Counted from the stretch's first letter, positions 38,930 through 51,442 are shown. The stretch is DNA of 64,000 bases from Oscarella lobularis (GCF_947507565.1 NC_089192.1:2166690-2230689), one strand, 5' to 3'. Numbers and translations: made by a program. The notes: generated by a model from the sequence alone, not told the origin.

Positions 38930-40056
38930 GCAGTGACCAGAAACTTCACGCTGAATGCTTATTCGCTGTTTTTGTTGTTGTTTTGCGCCTGAGTAGTAAC
39001 TTCTGTTTTAGGTCATTATTCGTCTGCTGAAGTGATGATGCATTGGATGTTTTGCGCAACATGTCCCTGTGCATGCCTTCTCTCGCAACGTTTCTCCATA
39101 TAGGGTGGGTGGCTTTGCAAGGAAACCGAAGGAAAAACTGTTGACCCTTCACGTGTCTGCGCCAATTAACATTAACAGCACGTGACGTGCTCTGAGAAAT
39201 AAATTCTTTAGAAGGACCAGCTAAGGACCAGCTAGCTGTCGACTTCTCTCTAGACAGACTGTAAGCGTCACCTCTCAACGAACGAGTGTTTACGTAGAAG
39301 TTGTAACAATCAGCAATACTGTTTAGGAGATCATAAATACTTTGTGTCGTTATCCGGGTAATGGTCAAAGAAGTGGGTCCTTTTGCTGTATTTTTTTGCC
39401 GAACGCGTTTCGGCTTATCAGTAGGATGCTTTCCAAAGCACTATTTCTAGCCGCTGCCGTCTTTACGAAAAGGCGAGGCTCCCTAAGGTGTCTCACGAAC
39501 AGATTTTCGCATCGCGAAGCGTAAGGCCAAGCTCACAACGCGAGTTCATGTATTCCGTTTGAAGGTACCCTAATGGCCTACGCTTAGGCGGGTTAGTTGA
39601 CGCAACTCAGTCGTTCTCCGTCTCTCAAGAGACGAATTCACCCTTCGCCGCTTCGAAGCTCGTCTCTCCTCTCTCGTAAGTCGAATTCTTTTCTTCAGAG
39701 CTCGACGATAGGCTATAAGGTCGGTCTCCGTCTGGCTTGAATTATGCAAGCGCGCGATGTTTACAACGGCCTCTGCGAGCCAAAATCTCGTGGCCCTAGT
39801 GATGCTGAACTCCCAAAAGGGGCCTCATCTGTTTACCCTAATGGACTACCATATGCATGTAAGTTTAGGTTGAAGTGTACCTATTGCATATCAACGCAAA
39901 GTACGAAGAGCGTGCACTGTGGTGTACTCACATCATTACCCACGTCAAAACGGTTATATTTAGCAGCAAGTCAAAGAAAAACGATGACGTTCTAAAAACA
40001 GAAGCATCGATCACCAGCACGCGAGACTAGAGCAGTTCTGATTTTCGTTCGCGGCT
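38930..40056. other. Intergenic region after copy 2
   Basis: About 39000-39120 repeats the 3' flank of copy 1. After about 39130 the two flanks diverge. I see no supported gene here. Confidence 0.6.
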
Positions 40057-40359
40057 TCAGCCAAAGGCAATAAATGAAGCGGCCCTGTCATCGAGATCAC
40101 CGTTCGCTTTACCGGTGACGTATTGAAATTTGTCTTTATCGATATCGGTGATGACGGCGTTGTCTTTTGTGCTTCCATTCGAGCTGAACGATATAGGAAA
40201 CACTTGGGTAACGACGACCGCTGGCTTGGCAGAGAAAGCTGTGTGGAACGTGACCAGGTACTTGCCTGTTGACTGCCTTATGACGGAGAAGTCAGAGCCG
40301 CTGAGAATAGAGCCATCAGTATCGATGTAGCCTCCAATAGTCGTCGTTGTCGTCGTCAT
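40057..40359 (-). CDS. Small beta-rich protein with a bacterial/phage-tail-like domain
   Basis: Single-exon frame of 100 codons. ATG at 40357-40359 is followed by a Thr run, then GGYIDTDGSILSGSDFSV, GKYLVTFHTAF, KPAVVVTQVF, DNAVITDID and a RAASFIAFG ending. This layout (G-x-G-x-F, then GxYxVtF, then PaVvvt, then FxFIaxG) is one I associate with repeats in bacterial and phage tail-type proteins and some invertebrate proteins; that assignment is from memory. There is no signal peptide or transmembrane segment. The frame stays open upstream of the ATG, but I chose the Met closest to the conserved block, which matches the ATG of the relic at 10661-10663. Function unknown. Confidence 0.55.
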   Translation of the reverse strand: MTTTTTTIGGYIDTDGSILSGSDFSVIRQSTGKYLVTFHTAFSAKPAVVVTQVFPISFSSNGSTKDNAVITDIDKDKFQYVTGKANGDLDDRAASFIAFG

Positions 40360-40479
40360 TGGCTGGCAGTGAGAAATCGACGCATCGCGATGAAACTGTG
40401 GTTCAGCGTTCAGTGCGCGAGAGTCTTTTATTGTCGAGTGATGCGAACGTAAGGCTTTCTTTACGCGCATAAATTTGAT

Positions 40480-42100
40480 TGCCCACCTGTCAGTCTTGGA
40501 GGATGCTCATGAAAGGATTGAGATTTCATTTTGGGCTCGCCCTGTCGAGGAATTGTCCGTCTTCTAAAGTTTCTATGTGCGCGCGTGGAGAACGGTTAGT
40601 TGACCTTAGCTTTGCGCGCTATCTTTCATCTCGCTGTGAAAGCCTTACGCGAAGCAGAATCCCTTTGATAGGATTGCAGAAGACTTGGCGTGGATCAGAC
40701 GCTACGCACCCCGTGGCGCCACTGCATAGCAAAGGTTACATTATAAATATATATGCGGTCATGTTTATGGTCGCCTTAGGCGGATGCGTACGCATTAAAA
40801 ACAAGCGCAGATTAGTTAGAAAGATTGGCGACGTTTCTGACTTTTGACTTGGAACGGGGAAGTAGAGGGAAGGCGATGTTTTGTTACTCTCTCTTATGCC
40901 TTACTACGTGGTCAACTTAGCGGAGCGTTTCTAAGGCAAGCTTAAGTAGAACTGCCGTGCATAATTGACCTTTAGGTTTCGTATTATTTTTAGGTCGGAT
41001 GTGGCAGATGATTAAGATCAATCAGTATGTAAGAAGTCGTAGACAGTAACGGCTACTTTGAGAAAGAGGCCACCTTTCTATTACGTCCCAAACTAAGTTA
41101 CCTACAGCATGGCGACACTTGTGCATAGCTTAATTATATAGAGAGACGACACCTGTTGACGAAGTTAGTACATAGAGAGAGATGGCACTTGTTGACGGCG
41201 TAAAATTAGAGAGTGACGCACCGGTTGACGGCGTCAGTATATAAACTGTCACCTCCTTACGGCTGTAGCCTTGTACCACATTCATCCCTTTGAAATGGGA
41301 TGAGAAAGGGCGCCAGATGCGAACATATCAATTTCGTCCACCCTCTGGCCTCACTGTTGTATGTACAGCTTAGTGATGCAATCGCCTTGTTTTATCATTT
41401 GAGTGTTCGACAATGAGGAAAGGTAGTTTTTCTCTGACTAACATACACCGAAGATAGACGCATTTGATGGCAGGTTAGAGGGCTAGGGCTCTGTGTGAAT
41501 GGAACGGCTAGCGTTCACTCTCTTTTGTCTTTTGTAGCTAAATCGCTAACAGATAAAAGTTTGTTTTATTTTTTATTCCATTTCTAAGTCGTAATTGGCG
41601 CCTAAACGCTCGGAGCCTCTTAGTAGACAGTTAGCTGTTCCGGGTCTCAACTTCATCATGACGCAACGTCTCTCCGAATTATGTCGAGGTCTTCTCTGTC
41701 AGACATCTGATGCTGAAAAGTTGCTCATGTTTCCTCTGCCGTCGACTGCTGAGAGGATACTGCATGGTGTCGTCGCCAAGGAATGAATATCCATTTGCGC
41801 TGGCTGATCAGCTGATTGAAGATTTGGCTAAGCTTTGCTACTTAATTAGTTAATTAAATAATAAGCCGAAAACCAATGGCTACGTCATATGATTTCGTCA
41901 TTCGTTTTTTCGTGCAAATGGTCTGGCTCTAAAAAGGCCATGCACTGAGCAATAACGTCTGCGAGAAATGCGGTATTCCACCAAAGATTCGAATTTTCTT
42001 TACTGGGCGTAACCGGAAATGACGATATTTGTCGAACGTACCGCAGACACGTGACACTGGTCTAATTACCTTCCCATCTAATCGAATCTTTCGCACCTGC
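40480..42100. other. Intergenic, mostly featureless
   Basis: Apart from the short tandem repeat at 41105-41270 I see no supportable gene. A 63-codon frame at 41595-41786 is open but has no recognisable domain. Confidence 0.5.
41105..41270. repeat. 34-bp imperfect tandem repeat
   Basis: About 3.5 units starting near 41139, 41173 and 41207, each with TAGAGAG then a TTGACG core (TGTTGACGGCGT). A TATAAA-like sequence closes the last unit. Confidence 0.6.
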
Positions 42101-42119
42101 CAAACACCAAATTAAGCCT

Positions 42120-42660
42120 TAGCAGCGCGTCATCCCATTGGTCGGCCGTTTGACGCCTCGCGCACCAAGCGAGAGCAGCATCGCACACAATTTCATTCTC
42201 ACGCTAGCCCGCCGTCTTCGACTGGACGACGTGGCGAGCATCGAGCGCAACGCGGAAAGTCCAGCACTCACTCGCGCGCAGACGTGCGTAACGCGCGAAA
42301 GAACGCGCGCGAGGCACGCACGAAGCACGCGGCTCTCGATCTTCACGAAGTTCACGTCGAAACGGTAAGCGAATTGCGTCTTTTCAGTAGGCAGGCGGCG
42401 AATTCTCTTCGTAGATCGTTCGCACGCGCGTGGAAGCGGCGAATGGGAGACGAGACGACGCGCCGACGCGGAGAATGAAGATGGAAGAGCTCATCGGAGC
42501 GAAGAGGACGTCGAAAAGCAAGCGGGGGAATTTGTAGCTCCTTTTTTCGCTCGCGCGCGCGTGGTTTTATCTCGTGTACACGCGTGGCATGATCGTGTGG
42601 GTGCGTGTGACCCCTAGGCCGGGGCCCCCAAGCGCATCCCATCCGCGCATAACACTAGCT
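42120..42660. other. CpG/GC-rich segment with a strong splice donor
   Basis: Base composition shifts to many CG dinucleotides and alternating purine-pyrimidine runs (CGCGCGCG near 42550). A good donor (ACG|GTAAGC near 42364) suggests a 5'UTR exon or promoter, but no coding sequence can be tied to it. Frames open on both strands here look like compositional artefacts. Confidence 0.35.
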
Positions 42661-42669
42661 AGGACTAAT

Positions 42670-43900
42670 CTCTAAAGACTAATCGTCCCAGCCTTCCTTA
42701 GAGAATCCCTTTAGTGTTGTTCGTGTGTATCGTTCGTGAAGTCGTGTTACGTCATTTCCGTTTTGGCGAGCGGCTATTTTTAGTGACTTTTGTAGTTAGA
42801 GGTTTCGAGGCCGCTCGCAATGACGCACCCCGTTCCGGCGAATGGGCGTGCGTCATGAATAGGATAGGGAAGAATATAGGATAGGGAAAGGCAGTGGTGC
42901 ACTTAGGCTGCTAAAAGAGATATGAAGCATCCACCAAGCTTTAGGGGTCCTACACTTGAGCTAAACACGTGCCACACTCTCGCTAACCGCCCCTATGTCA
43001 TCAATTATCATCAATGTCTTTATCATCATCATCATTTATCATCATCATCATCATTTCATGTCTTCTTCTTCATAATTAATAATAATTATAAAGTACGGGT
43101 GGGTGAGGGGGCCCCGCGTTGGGAAGCCCTTTTGGGATAAAGGGACCTAGCGTATACATCATTCCTGTGTACACGTGCCTTTTACGCAAATTTGTAATGT
43201 CTTTTAATTTGTAGTTTCACTAGCGAATTTTTTTCTAGTCTTTGCTATTTTTGTAGTCAAAAATGAGAAAAAAATACTAATAGTGTAAGTGGCTGTCCAA
43301 ATGGCCTGAAAAAAAATTAAACAGCGAGTTGAAGTTTTTGAAATGTGTTTTTAAGTCTCAAAGGAACGACTCCCTTCCTTACCCGTCAATGAGGTAAGGT
43401 GTCGTACTATTGATCAAAAACATAAAATAATGGGATTTTAGAAGTTTCAATTATGACGTCATCATTCTCGATATGAAATATTTTATTGAAGGATGCGCGG
43501 TAAATAATTATACATCTTTCAAAGTAGTTTTGAATTAGGAGCTTTACAATAGAAATTACAAAAAAAATCTGCATTATGAATCTTTCTCTCTCCACTCAAT
43601 TAATCTCTCCAAAATTTTTCTGAATAATCAAGATGAAAATATAAGAATTATATGAACGAGGTAAAAATTATTACATTTCTTTGAATCTCCGTTATTCAGG
43701 CTCAAAAACTTAAAGTTAAGTTCGTAATTTTGTTAAAAATGTGTTTACTGCCTTTACAATTTTAGGGAACTTTTACATACATCCACAGCTCATCACAAAA
43801 GAAACCAAGTAAATTTGTAAAAGGAATTTCATCATTGATACGGGGCACCTGCTTCTAAATTTTCTCTCTTTCTTCTAGAAAAAGGAAGTTGAGGAAAGAA
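42670..43900. other. Non-coding stretch with a CAT microsatellite
   Basis: Mostly AT-rich with no supportable gene. A (CAT/ATC)n microsatellite covers about 43021-43062. Confidence 0.5.
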
Positions 43901-44034
43901 GACGGATAGCTACTTCAGAGTGAGAGGGTGGTCTGACATTAATAGGTCAGGCTCCAGGGGTTTGATTAGGCTGAATCGCCTGCCCTCTCACTCAGGTAAA
44001 TCGCATATGTACCCTTTTTCAACCCACCAGTCTC

Positions 44035-46560
44035 TCTCCCTTCATCATTGTATTTATTTTATGAGTCATAGGCCATTCGATCCCTCTCTCTCCCTTCATC
44101 CTGGTATTTATTTTATGAGTCATAGGCCATTCAATCCCTCTCTCTCCCTTCATCCTTGTATTTATTTTATGAGTCATAGGCCATTCGATCCCTCTCTCTC
44201 CCTTCATCCTGGTATTTATTTTATGAGTCATAGGCCATTCGATCCCTCTCTCTCCCTTCATCCTGGTATTTTTTTTATGAGTCATAGGCCATTCGATCCC
44301 TCTCTCTCCCTTCATCCTGGTATTTATTTTATGAGTCATAGGCCATTCGATCCCTCTCTCTCCCTTCATCCTTGTATTTATTTTATGAGTCATAGGCCAT
44401 TCGATCCCTCTCTCTCCCTTCATCCTGGTATTTATTTTATGAGTCATAGGCCATTCGACCCCTCTCTCTCCCTTCATCCTGGTATTTATTTTATGAGTCA
44501 TAGGCCATTCGATCCCTCTCTCTCCCTTCATCCTGGTATTTATTTTATGAGTCATAGGCCATTCGATCCCTCTCTCTCCCTTCATCCTTGTATTTATTTT
44601 ATGAGTCATAGGCCATTCGATCCCTCTCTCTCCCTTCATCCTGGTATTTATTTTATGAGTCATAGGCCATTCGATCCCTCTCTCTCCCTTCATCCTTGTA
44701 TTTATTTTATGAGTCATAGGCCATTCGATCCCTCTCTCTCCCTTCATCCTTGTATTTATTTTATGAGTCATAGGCCATTCGATCCCTCTCTCTCCCTTCA
44801 TCCTGGTATTTATTTTATGAGTCATAGGCCATTCAATCCCTCTCTCTCCCTTCATCCTTGTATTTATTTTATGAGTCATAGGCCATTCGATCCCTCTCTC
44901 TCCCTTCATCCTGGTATTTATTTTATGAGTCATAGGCCATTCGATCCCTCTCTCTCCCTTCATCCTGGTATTTTTTTTATGAGTCATAGGCCATTCGATC
45001 CCTCTCTCTCCCTTCATCCTGGTATTTATTTTATGAGTCATAGGCCATTCGATCCCTCTCTCTCCCTTCATCCTTGTATTTATTTTATGAGTCATAGGCC
45101 ATTCGATCCCTCTCTCTCCCTTCATCCTGGTATTTATTTTATGAGTCATAGGCCATTCGACCCCTCTCTCTCCCTTCATCCTGGTATTTATTTTATGAGT
45201 CATAGGCCATTCGATCCCTCTCTCTCCCTTCATCCTGGTATTTATTTTATGAGTCATAGGCCATTCGATCCCTCTCTCTCCCTTCATCCTTGTATTTATT
45301 TTATGAGTCATAGGCCATTCGATCCCTCTCTCTCCCTTCATCCTGGTATTTATTTTATGAGTCATAGGCCATTCGATCCCTCTCTCTCCCTTCATCCTTG
45401 TATTTATTTTATGAGTCATAGGCCATTCGATCCCTCTCTCTCCCTTCATCCTTGTATTTATTTTATGAGTCATAGGCCATTCGATCCCTCTCTCTCCCTT
45501 CATCCTGGTATTTATTTTATGAGTCATAGGCCATTCAATCCCTCTCTCTCCCTTCATCCTTGTATTTATTTTATGAGTCATAGGCCATTCGATCCCTCTC
45601 TCTCCCTTCATCCTGGTATTTATTTTATGAGTCATAGGCCATTCGATCCCTCTCTCTCCCTTCATCCTGGTATTTTTTTTATGAGTCATAGGCCATTCGA
45701 TCCCTCTCTCTCCCTTCATCCTGGTATTTATTTTATGAGTCATAGGCCATTCGATCCCTCTCTCTCCCTTCATCCTTGTATTTATTTTATGAGTCATAGG
45801 CCATTCGATCCCTCTCTCTCCCTTCATCCTGGTATTTATTTTATGAGTCATAGGCCATTCGACCCCTCTCTCTCCCTTCATCCTGGTATTTATTTTATGA
45901 GTCATAGGCCATTCGATCCCTCTCTCTCCCTTCATCCTGGTATTTATTTTATGAGTCATAGGCCATTCGATCCCTCTCTCTCCCTTCATCCTGGTATTTA
46001 TTTTATGAGTCATAGGCCATTCGATCCCTCTCTCTCCCTTCATCCTGGTATTTATTTTATGAGTCATAGGCCATTCGATCCCTCTCTCTCCCTTCATCCT
46101 TGTATTTATTTTATGAGTCATAGGCCATTCGATCCCTCTCTCTCCCTTCATCCTTGTATTTATTTTATGAGTCATAGGCCATTCGATCCCTCTCTCTCCC
46201 TTCATCCTGGTATTTATTTTATGAGTCATAGGCCATTCGATCCCTCTCTCTCCCTTCATCCTTGTATTTATTTTATGAGTCATAGGCCATTCGATCCCTC
46301 TCTCTCCCTTCATCCTGGTATTTATTTTATGAGTCATAGGTTATTCGATCCCTTTCTCTCCCTTCATCCTTGTATTTATTTTATGAATCATAGTCTTTTC
46401 GATCCCTCTCTCTCCCCTCATCCTTGTATTTATTTTATTAATCATAGTCTATTCGATCCCACTCTCTCTCTTTATCCGGGTATTTATTTTATGAGTCATA
46501 GGCTATTATATCCCACTCTCTCTCTTTATCCTCGTATTTATTTTATGAGTCATAGGCTAT
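44035..46560. repeat. 54-bp minisatellite with 702-bp higher-order period
   Basis: About 46 tandem copies of a 54-bp unit (CCCTCTCTCTCCCTTCATCC, then a T-rich part, then ATGAGTCATAGGCCATTCGA). Variants recur every 13 units: the extra-T variant at about 44270, 44972 and 45674, and the CGACCCC variant at about 44458, 45160 and 45861, both at 702-bp spacing. The last units (after about 46330) are degenerate. Because 54 is a multiple of three and the unit lacks stops, long frames are open on both strands; I do not treat them as genes. Confidence 0.95.
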
Positions 46561-46599
46561 TTGATCAGTCAAAATTCGAGTCCCTGAACGTTCTAACGT

Positions 46600-47810
46600 A
46601 CGCGTGCATGGTTGTTTTGTTATTCTCTTCTAGTAAGTTTTCGGTTTCAGTGCTTTAGACTACCATACTAGCATTTAGGTTTCCTGATAGTTTGCAAAAA
46701 CCTTTCTCCTAATACGTTATCCGGGCTACTTGGCTCTCACTGACGTCATTGCATTCCTCTCGAAAGAAAGGGTCTTTGTCTCGGAGTTCTCAAGCTTCGC
46801 TCGTCGGCAAACAGCTCTCTGCCGCGATTGGATCTGAGCCTCGTTGGTGGTGGCGAACGAGCGGCGAAGAGCGTCAAACAGAGAATAGAAATGGCGCTAA
46901 CGATTCGAAAGGTTTGAATAGGCGGTGCAGAGCGCTTCTCTGCAACGTTTCGGTTTTACGAACATCTCTACTCTATCACAGGTGGCTTTTGAAGCCGGCG
47001 AAAGGCGAGAAAGGGCGAATTTTCTCTTCGAAGACGTTCGATTTTCGGCGATAGATTTTAGCACGCACGCGCAGGAGTTGATTGGAAGGGTCTAAGCGTA
47101 CCAGGTAAGGCCTCTTGTCTTCCTGTTATGTCGCGACGCGTTTCCCCGTCGCTTGTCGACTCTGGCGTTCGTCGTAAGGCGATCGACAGCTGGCGTCAGC
47201 GGTTCGTTCGGCGAAATCGGGCGATATATTTTCGGCAACAAAAGCTGTCCTTAATTTCTGAAAGATTTACGCGACATCCAATGTCTCTGCCGTTCCTCGT
47301 CGTTGACGGTTATATTTATAGCCGCGTCGCCCCTGTCAATCCCAATGATTGACAAGTTTATTTTTATCACTCTGTCATTTTTATGACTGGCAGGTCTATC
47401 TATGGCATCCTTAATCATCTGCCAACCCGTATGATTGCGGGTCCTGTCTTTAGTCGCTTCTGTCAATTCCAATTATCGACAAGTCTCTATACCATGAAAC
47501 CTCCAAACAAGGGACTCTTTAGGGAAAGTGTCTGCCAAACAAATGTTCAAATGCAGGCAAACTATATAGTGGGGCCTTTCTTTAATTTACGACCACCCTG
47601 TTGAACCGAAGCTGCAGAAAAGCCAACACCAACGGAGCCCGAAAATATATTCCAAAACTTCTTGGCAGAATCTTTAGCGGTTTTATTGTTGGCAGGTCGA
47701 GCAGCAACTTCCAGATGGTAGAGATAAAAGCAGCTTTTAGACACGCTTTGTTTTAGGTAAGTGTAGTCCACTGTAAATACGGAACGGCGCGGGGTCTTCA
47801 TTTTCGCTCC
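46600..47810. other. Region between the minisatellite and the GPCR genes
   Basis: A GC-richer part (46740-47110) has a strong donor CCAG|GTAAGGC near 47104 and could be a 5' exon. A short ATG frame (46892, MALTIRK) in good context is followed by a poor donor. From about 47330 it carries a partial third copy of the sequence found upstream of both GPCR genes (CAATCCCAATGATTGACA). No gene can be assigned. Confidence 0.35.
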
Positions 47811-47814
47811 GCGG

Positions 47815-48648
47815 TTGACTAATCTAATTTGTTAGCTTTCGCGTCACTCTGTCACTCCCAATGATTGACACGTTCATCCGTAGTCCTATCACTCTGCGGG
47901 TCTATCTATAGTCATGCCGCTTTGTCAATTCTTCGCGGCGCCGCGTGAAATCCTCGCAGCCTAAGCATTTCCTGCCCCACAACCGCGTGACCAAGTCGAG
48001 TTATCTTGACATGCAGACCAATTTCAAAGGTTCATTCTCTGGGCAGTTCTAAGCGCTTGTAACCGCTTTCTGTAAAAAAAAGAGGCGAGGCCAATCATTT
48101 AGATTCTTCAGAAGCTCAAGAAGTAAAAGCAGCGCACGCCCTTCTAACAAGGTCAACCTCGCGACCAACGGCAGTACCAAAGGCATCGCGCTCTTATTCA
48201 ATTAAGGTGTACAGTCGGTCGCTTGGAGACAAAGTCAATCATCCATTGCGTGAACCACATTCCCGGAACAGGACGCATATCTCTTGGGAGGAGAGAGAGA
48301 AATCGAGTCTAACTTCGTCTTACCTGTCGACAGGAACTCCTAAGAGTAACTCAACTTAACACAAGACTCAGCTTCTGTCCGCTTCCTCGCGTGTACGATT
48401 CTCCTAGCTAAAGGTGAGGTCAAGCAGAGGTACGTCGCATCTTCGAGTCGTTCTCTCGTGAACGCTGGGTAGAGGCTAATGCCAAGTTGATACTAGAGAT
48501 TTCGTAACGTGATAGTGTGCCTGATTCTAACATTAGCCTTTGAACTAGGAGCTCCTAATAACACTACTGTAGATATGCCAACTTTATTGTAATGTCTCTC
48601 GAGTGGATACCGTACTACCTCTTGTTCTCGTTACTTCCCAGATTTAAA
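47815..48648 (+). promoter_or_regulatory. Upstream region and 5'UTR intron of GPCR 1
   Basis: Aligns with 50536-51442 upstream of GPCR 2. Both copies keep a donor (AAG|GTGAGG at 48414 here) and a pyrimidine-rich acceptor ending at 48641, so a 5'UTR intron of 228 nt is likely. The segment holds repeated TGTCACTC and ATTGAC motifs. I see no clear TATA box. Confidence 0.55.
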
Positions 48649-49677
48649 ATGGGCCCCATTTTCAACTTTACCTTCAACGATACGTCAGCCGAAAATCGCT
48701 GGACGGCTCGAGTAATCCTCAACCTGTCGGTGGGCATCTTCACCGTCACCGTGTGCGGTCTCATCTGCGCAATCCAAATCAAGACGCGCCAAATCAGCAC
48801 TGTATCGAACATTGTCCTCCTAAACGTAATTGTCGCCGACCTATTTGCCGGCGTCGGAATCGTCTTCTTCGCCTTCATCGCGGCCCATTTCTTCGAGGCG
48901 AGACCACTCTACGATAATCTATGCAAGTGGACGTGGACGCTCGTCTTCTTTACGATCGGCTGGTCAGCCTGGGCTGTCTTCTTCGTCGCCTACGATCGCT
49001 ACGAGTCGGTCGCCCGGGGCATGAGACGACGAATGACTTTCAAGAAAGCGATTGCCGGTGTGAGTGTGACCGTCTTCGGCGCCGCCGCCTTCTCCGTCTT
49101 TCCGACCACCGGTTGGGGAGGTTTCGAATCGGGTCTAATGATAATCCCACCTGGAGGCGATAGTGGGATATGCCTTTTGCATAACAGTGGCTTTTCCCAT
49201 AGCAATGGCCTTTTCATCTACGGAATCGTCTTCTTTTCTGTTTCCTCCTATCTACCTCAACTTCTCACTGCAATCTCTCTCACTCTTCTCCTGTATACGG
49301 CGTGGAAGGTCTTCCGCAAAGGTGGCAGGAATGAGGAAAGTGCCTTGCTCAAGTCGCGCGGCTTTCGCTTCATCATAGCCGTCGTCTTATGCAAGTTAAT
49401 CTGCGTCATTCCCTTTCAAACGTCGCATCTCGGCAAGGCGGCTCAGTCTTTTGTTATCGACAAAAAAGTAGACGACGCTTTTGAAATACTTTATTCGACC
49501 AATTTCGTCATCAATTCGGTGCTCTATTTCCTCTGGCTAAATAGCTCCAACGAGAAGGTCGACTTGAAGTTCTGCTGTAGAAAGGCGGCTCGAATGAATG
49601 ATATCGAAATCGTCTCGGCTAATGGAAGAGCGAGGCAGTCGCATATTTTCAGTGACCTGGAATCACATCCTAAGTAG
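48649..49677 (+). CDS. Rhodopsin-type (class A) GPCR, paralogue 1
   Basis: 342-residue seven-transmembrane receptor in one coding exon. It shows an N-terminal N-glycosylation site (FNFT), the TM2 Asp (VADLFAG), the TM3 Cys and a D-R-Y motif (AYDRY), an ECL2 Cys (GICLLHN), a CVIP variant of the TM6 CWxP motif and a TM7 NSVLY in place of NPxxY. It has a short cytoplasmic tail with Cys pairs (FCCRK). An upstream in-frame ATG at 48592 is rejected because the paralogue has a stop there and both genes show a 3' splice site just before this ATG. No Lys in TM7 marks it as an opsin. Ligand unknown. It pairs with the near-identical receptor at 51443. Confidence 0.88.
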   Translation: MGPIFNFTFNDTSAENRWTARVILNLSVGIFTVTVCGLICAIQIKTRQISTVSNIVLLNVIVADLFAGVGIVFFAFIAAHFFEARPLYDNLCKWTWTLVFFTIGWSAWAVFFVAYDRYESVARGMRRRMTFKKAIAGVSVTVFGAAAFSVFPTTGWGGFESGLMIIPPGGDSGICLLHNSGFSHSNGLFIYGIVFFSVSSYLPQLLTAISLTLLLYTAWKVFRKGGRNEESALLKSRGFRFIIAVVLCKLICVIPFQTSHLGKAAQSFVIDKKVDDAFEILYSTNFVINSVLYFLWLNSSNEKVDLKFCCRKAARMNDIEIVSANGRARQSHIFSDLESHPK

Positions 49678-50535
49678 CTAAGTTTCATTAAATCATGATC
49701 GAGCAGCCGAGATCATCTCCTCAGTGTTTCTCTATGTTTGCTTTCGTATTTCTACATACAGTACCACCTATATATATACAGTATATGTGTGTTCAAACCC
49801 TCAGCTGAACCGACTAAAGCGTATTTTATATTGACTCTGGCGTCAGATCGTAATCAGTTCATTAGAAAAACCGAATTATCAAACTATAGATAGTACTATA
49901 TTATTTTGTTCTCGTGACTTTCTCAGGCGTCGTATGATAACGATGAAGCTTCAGTAATTAGATGACGTGAACGGTTCACTCGCACATGTCAAGCAAGAGT
50001 TAATTAAGTCAAGGGACTGGTCGACAGCTAGAAGTCGAACGCACAGACTTCATGCGGAGAGCACGGCCCCGAGGACGACAGCGCGAGTTTTGACTCATTT
50101 CTCCGGAGAACGTGGCAAAACGACGCAGCCACGATCGCGCGACGCTGTAAACGGATCCTATCGTCCACGGTTTTCGTCGATCTGAAAGACAAAACTGTTT
50201 GCAGACATATTTTCAACACTGAACGAGAGAGGAAACATCACTTTCACGTTGACAGTTGTCTTGTAGACATTTCTCTTGGATCGATCGGCTCTTCGCGATT
50301 TATATCACCTGTAAAAGCCATAAATCGCTGGGCAGACAATTCCGCAGCAACTTCTACACGTGGATGTCTCGAAGAATTTTTTTCCCTTTGATCAACAGCT
50401 AAAATCGTCTTGCTTAGTCAAGTTCTTTTAGCAAGACCACGTCAACTGTTGGTCATGCGAAGATACGTTGCGCTTTCGTTTGCTCCGTGATTCTTTCCGC
50501 GACTTAGTTGTCGGGTCCATCTGTAGTTGACGCTG
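49678..50535. other. Spacer between the two GPCR genes
   Basis: AT-rich 3' flank of GPCR 1 with short AT dinucleotide runs (about 49768-49790). No gene seen. Confidence 0.5.
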
Positions 50536-51442
50536 CCTGTGATTGACCAATCTAATTTAATAGCTCACGTGTCACTCTGTCACTCCCAATGATTGACTGA
50601 CATGTTCTTCCATAGTCCTGTCACTCTGTCAATCCTTGTGATTGGCAGGTCTATCTATAGTCATGCCACTCTGTCAATTCTTCGCGAAATCCTCGCAGTG
50701 AAAGCAGCTCCTGCTTATAACCGTGGACCAAGTAGAGTTATCTTGAATTCATCATCAACGTTGACGGCACAGCTGGGAGCTGGGTAGTTGACTTCTCATA
50801 AACGCAGGTCAATTTCAAAGGTCTATTAATCTCCGGGCAGTCCACAGCTCTCCTGACAGCTTTCTGTAAAAGGAGGCGAGGACAATTATTTAAATTCTTC
50901 CGAAGCTCGATAAGTAAAAGCAACGCACGCCCTTCTAACAAGCATGCCTCGCGACCAAAGGCACCGCAGCCCTTATTCAATCTTAGTGTACACTCGGTCA
51001 CTAGGAGACAAAGCCAATCATCCATTTGCTTAGGCCATCTTCCCGGAACAGGACGCACATCTCTTTCGAAAAGAGATAGAGATCGAGCTTTATAGAGTCT
51101 TTCCTGTCGACAGAAACTCTTTAGAGTCACTCAACTTACACAGGACTCGGCTTCTGTCTACCTCCTCTTGGCGCGTACGATATCCACTGCGAAGGTGAGA
51201 TGAAGCAGAGATCGCATCTTTGAGGCGTTCTCAGTAAAGGCTAATACCACGCGTTTACACTAGAGACTTTTGCTACCGCTAGAATCTGCCTCGTTCTTCC
51301 ATTAGCCCTGAATCTAGGAGCTAATTATAATATACTTCTGTAGACCGACTTGCCTAGTTCATCGTAAAGTCTCAAGTTTGAATGTGTGTACACAAGAAAC
51401 TTTAGGACCTTTTGTTCTCGTTACTTTCTATAGGAATTTGCA
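50536..51442 (+). promoter_or_regulatory. Upstream region and 5'UTR intron of GPCR 2
   Basis: Counterpart of 47815-48648. Donor AAG|GTGAGA at 51195 and acceptor CTATAG ending at 51433 predict a 239-nt 5'UTR intron. A TAG in frame directly upstream of the ATG confirms the start at 51443. Confidence 0.55.

Noticed and set aside
42119-42642. Arg-rich open frames on both strands
   Set aside because: They follow the CpG-rich composition; no recognisable protein features.
43920-46658. 912-codon plus-strand and 772-codon minus-strand open frames
   Set aside because: Both lie in the 54-bp minisatellite; a stop-free unit whose length is a multiple of three opens frames automatically. No signal, splice or domain evidence.
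48592-48648. N-terminal extension of GPCR 1 from an upstream ATG
   Set aside because: It overlaps a pyrimidine-tract 3' splice site and the paralogue has an in-frame TAG at the equivalent place.
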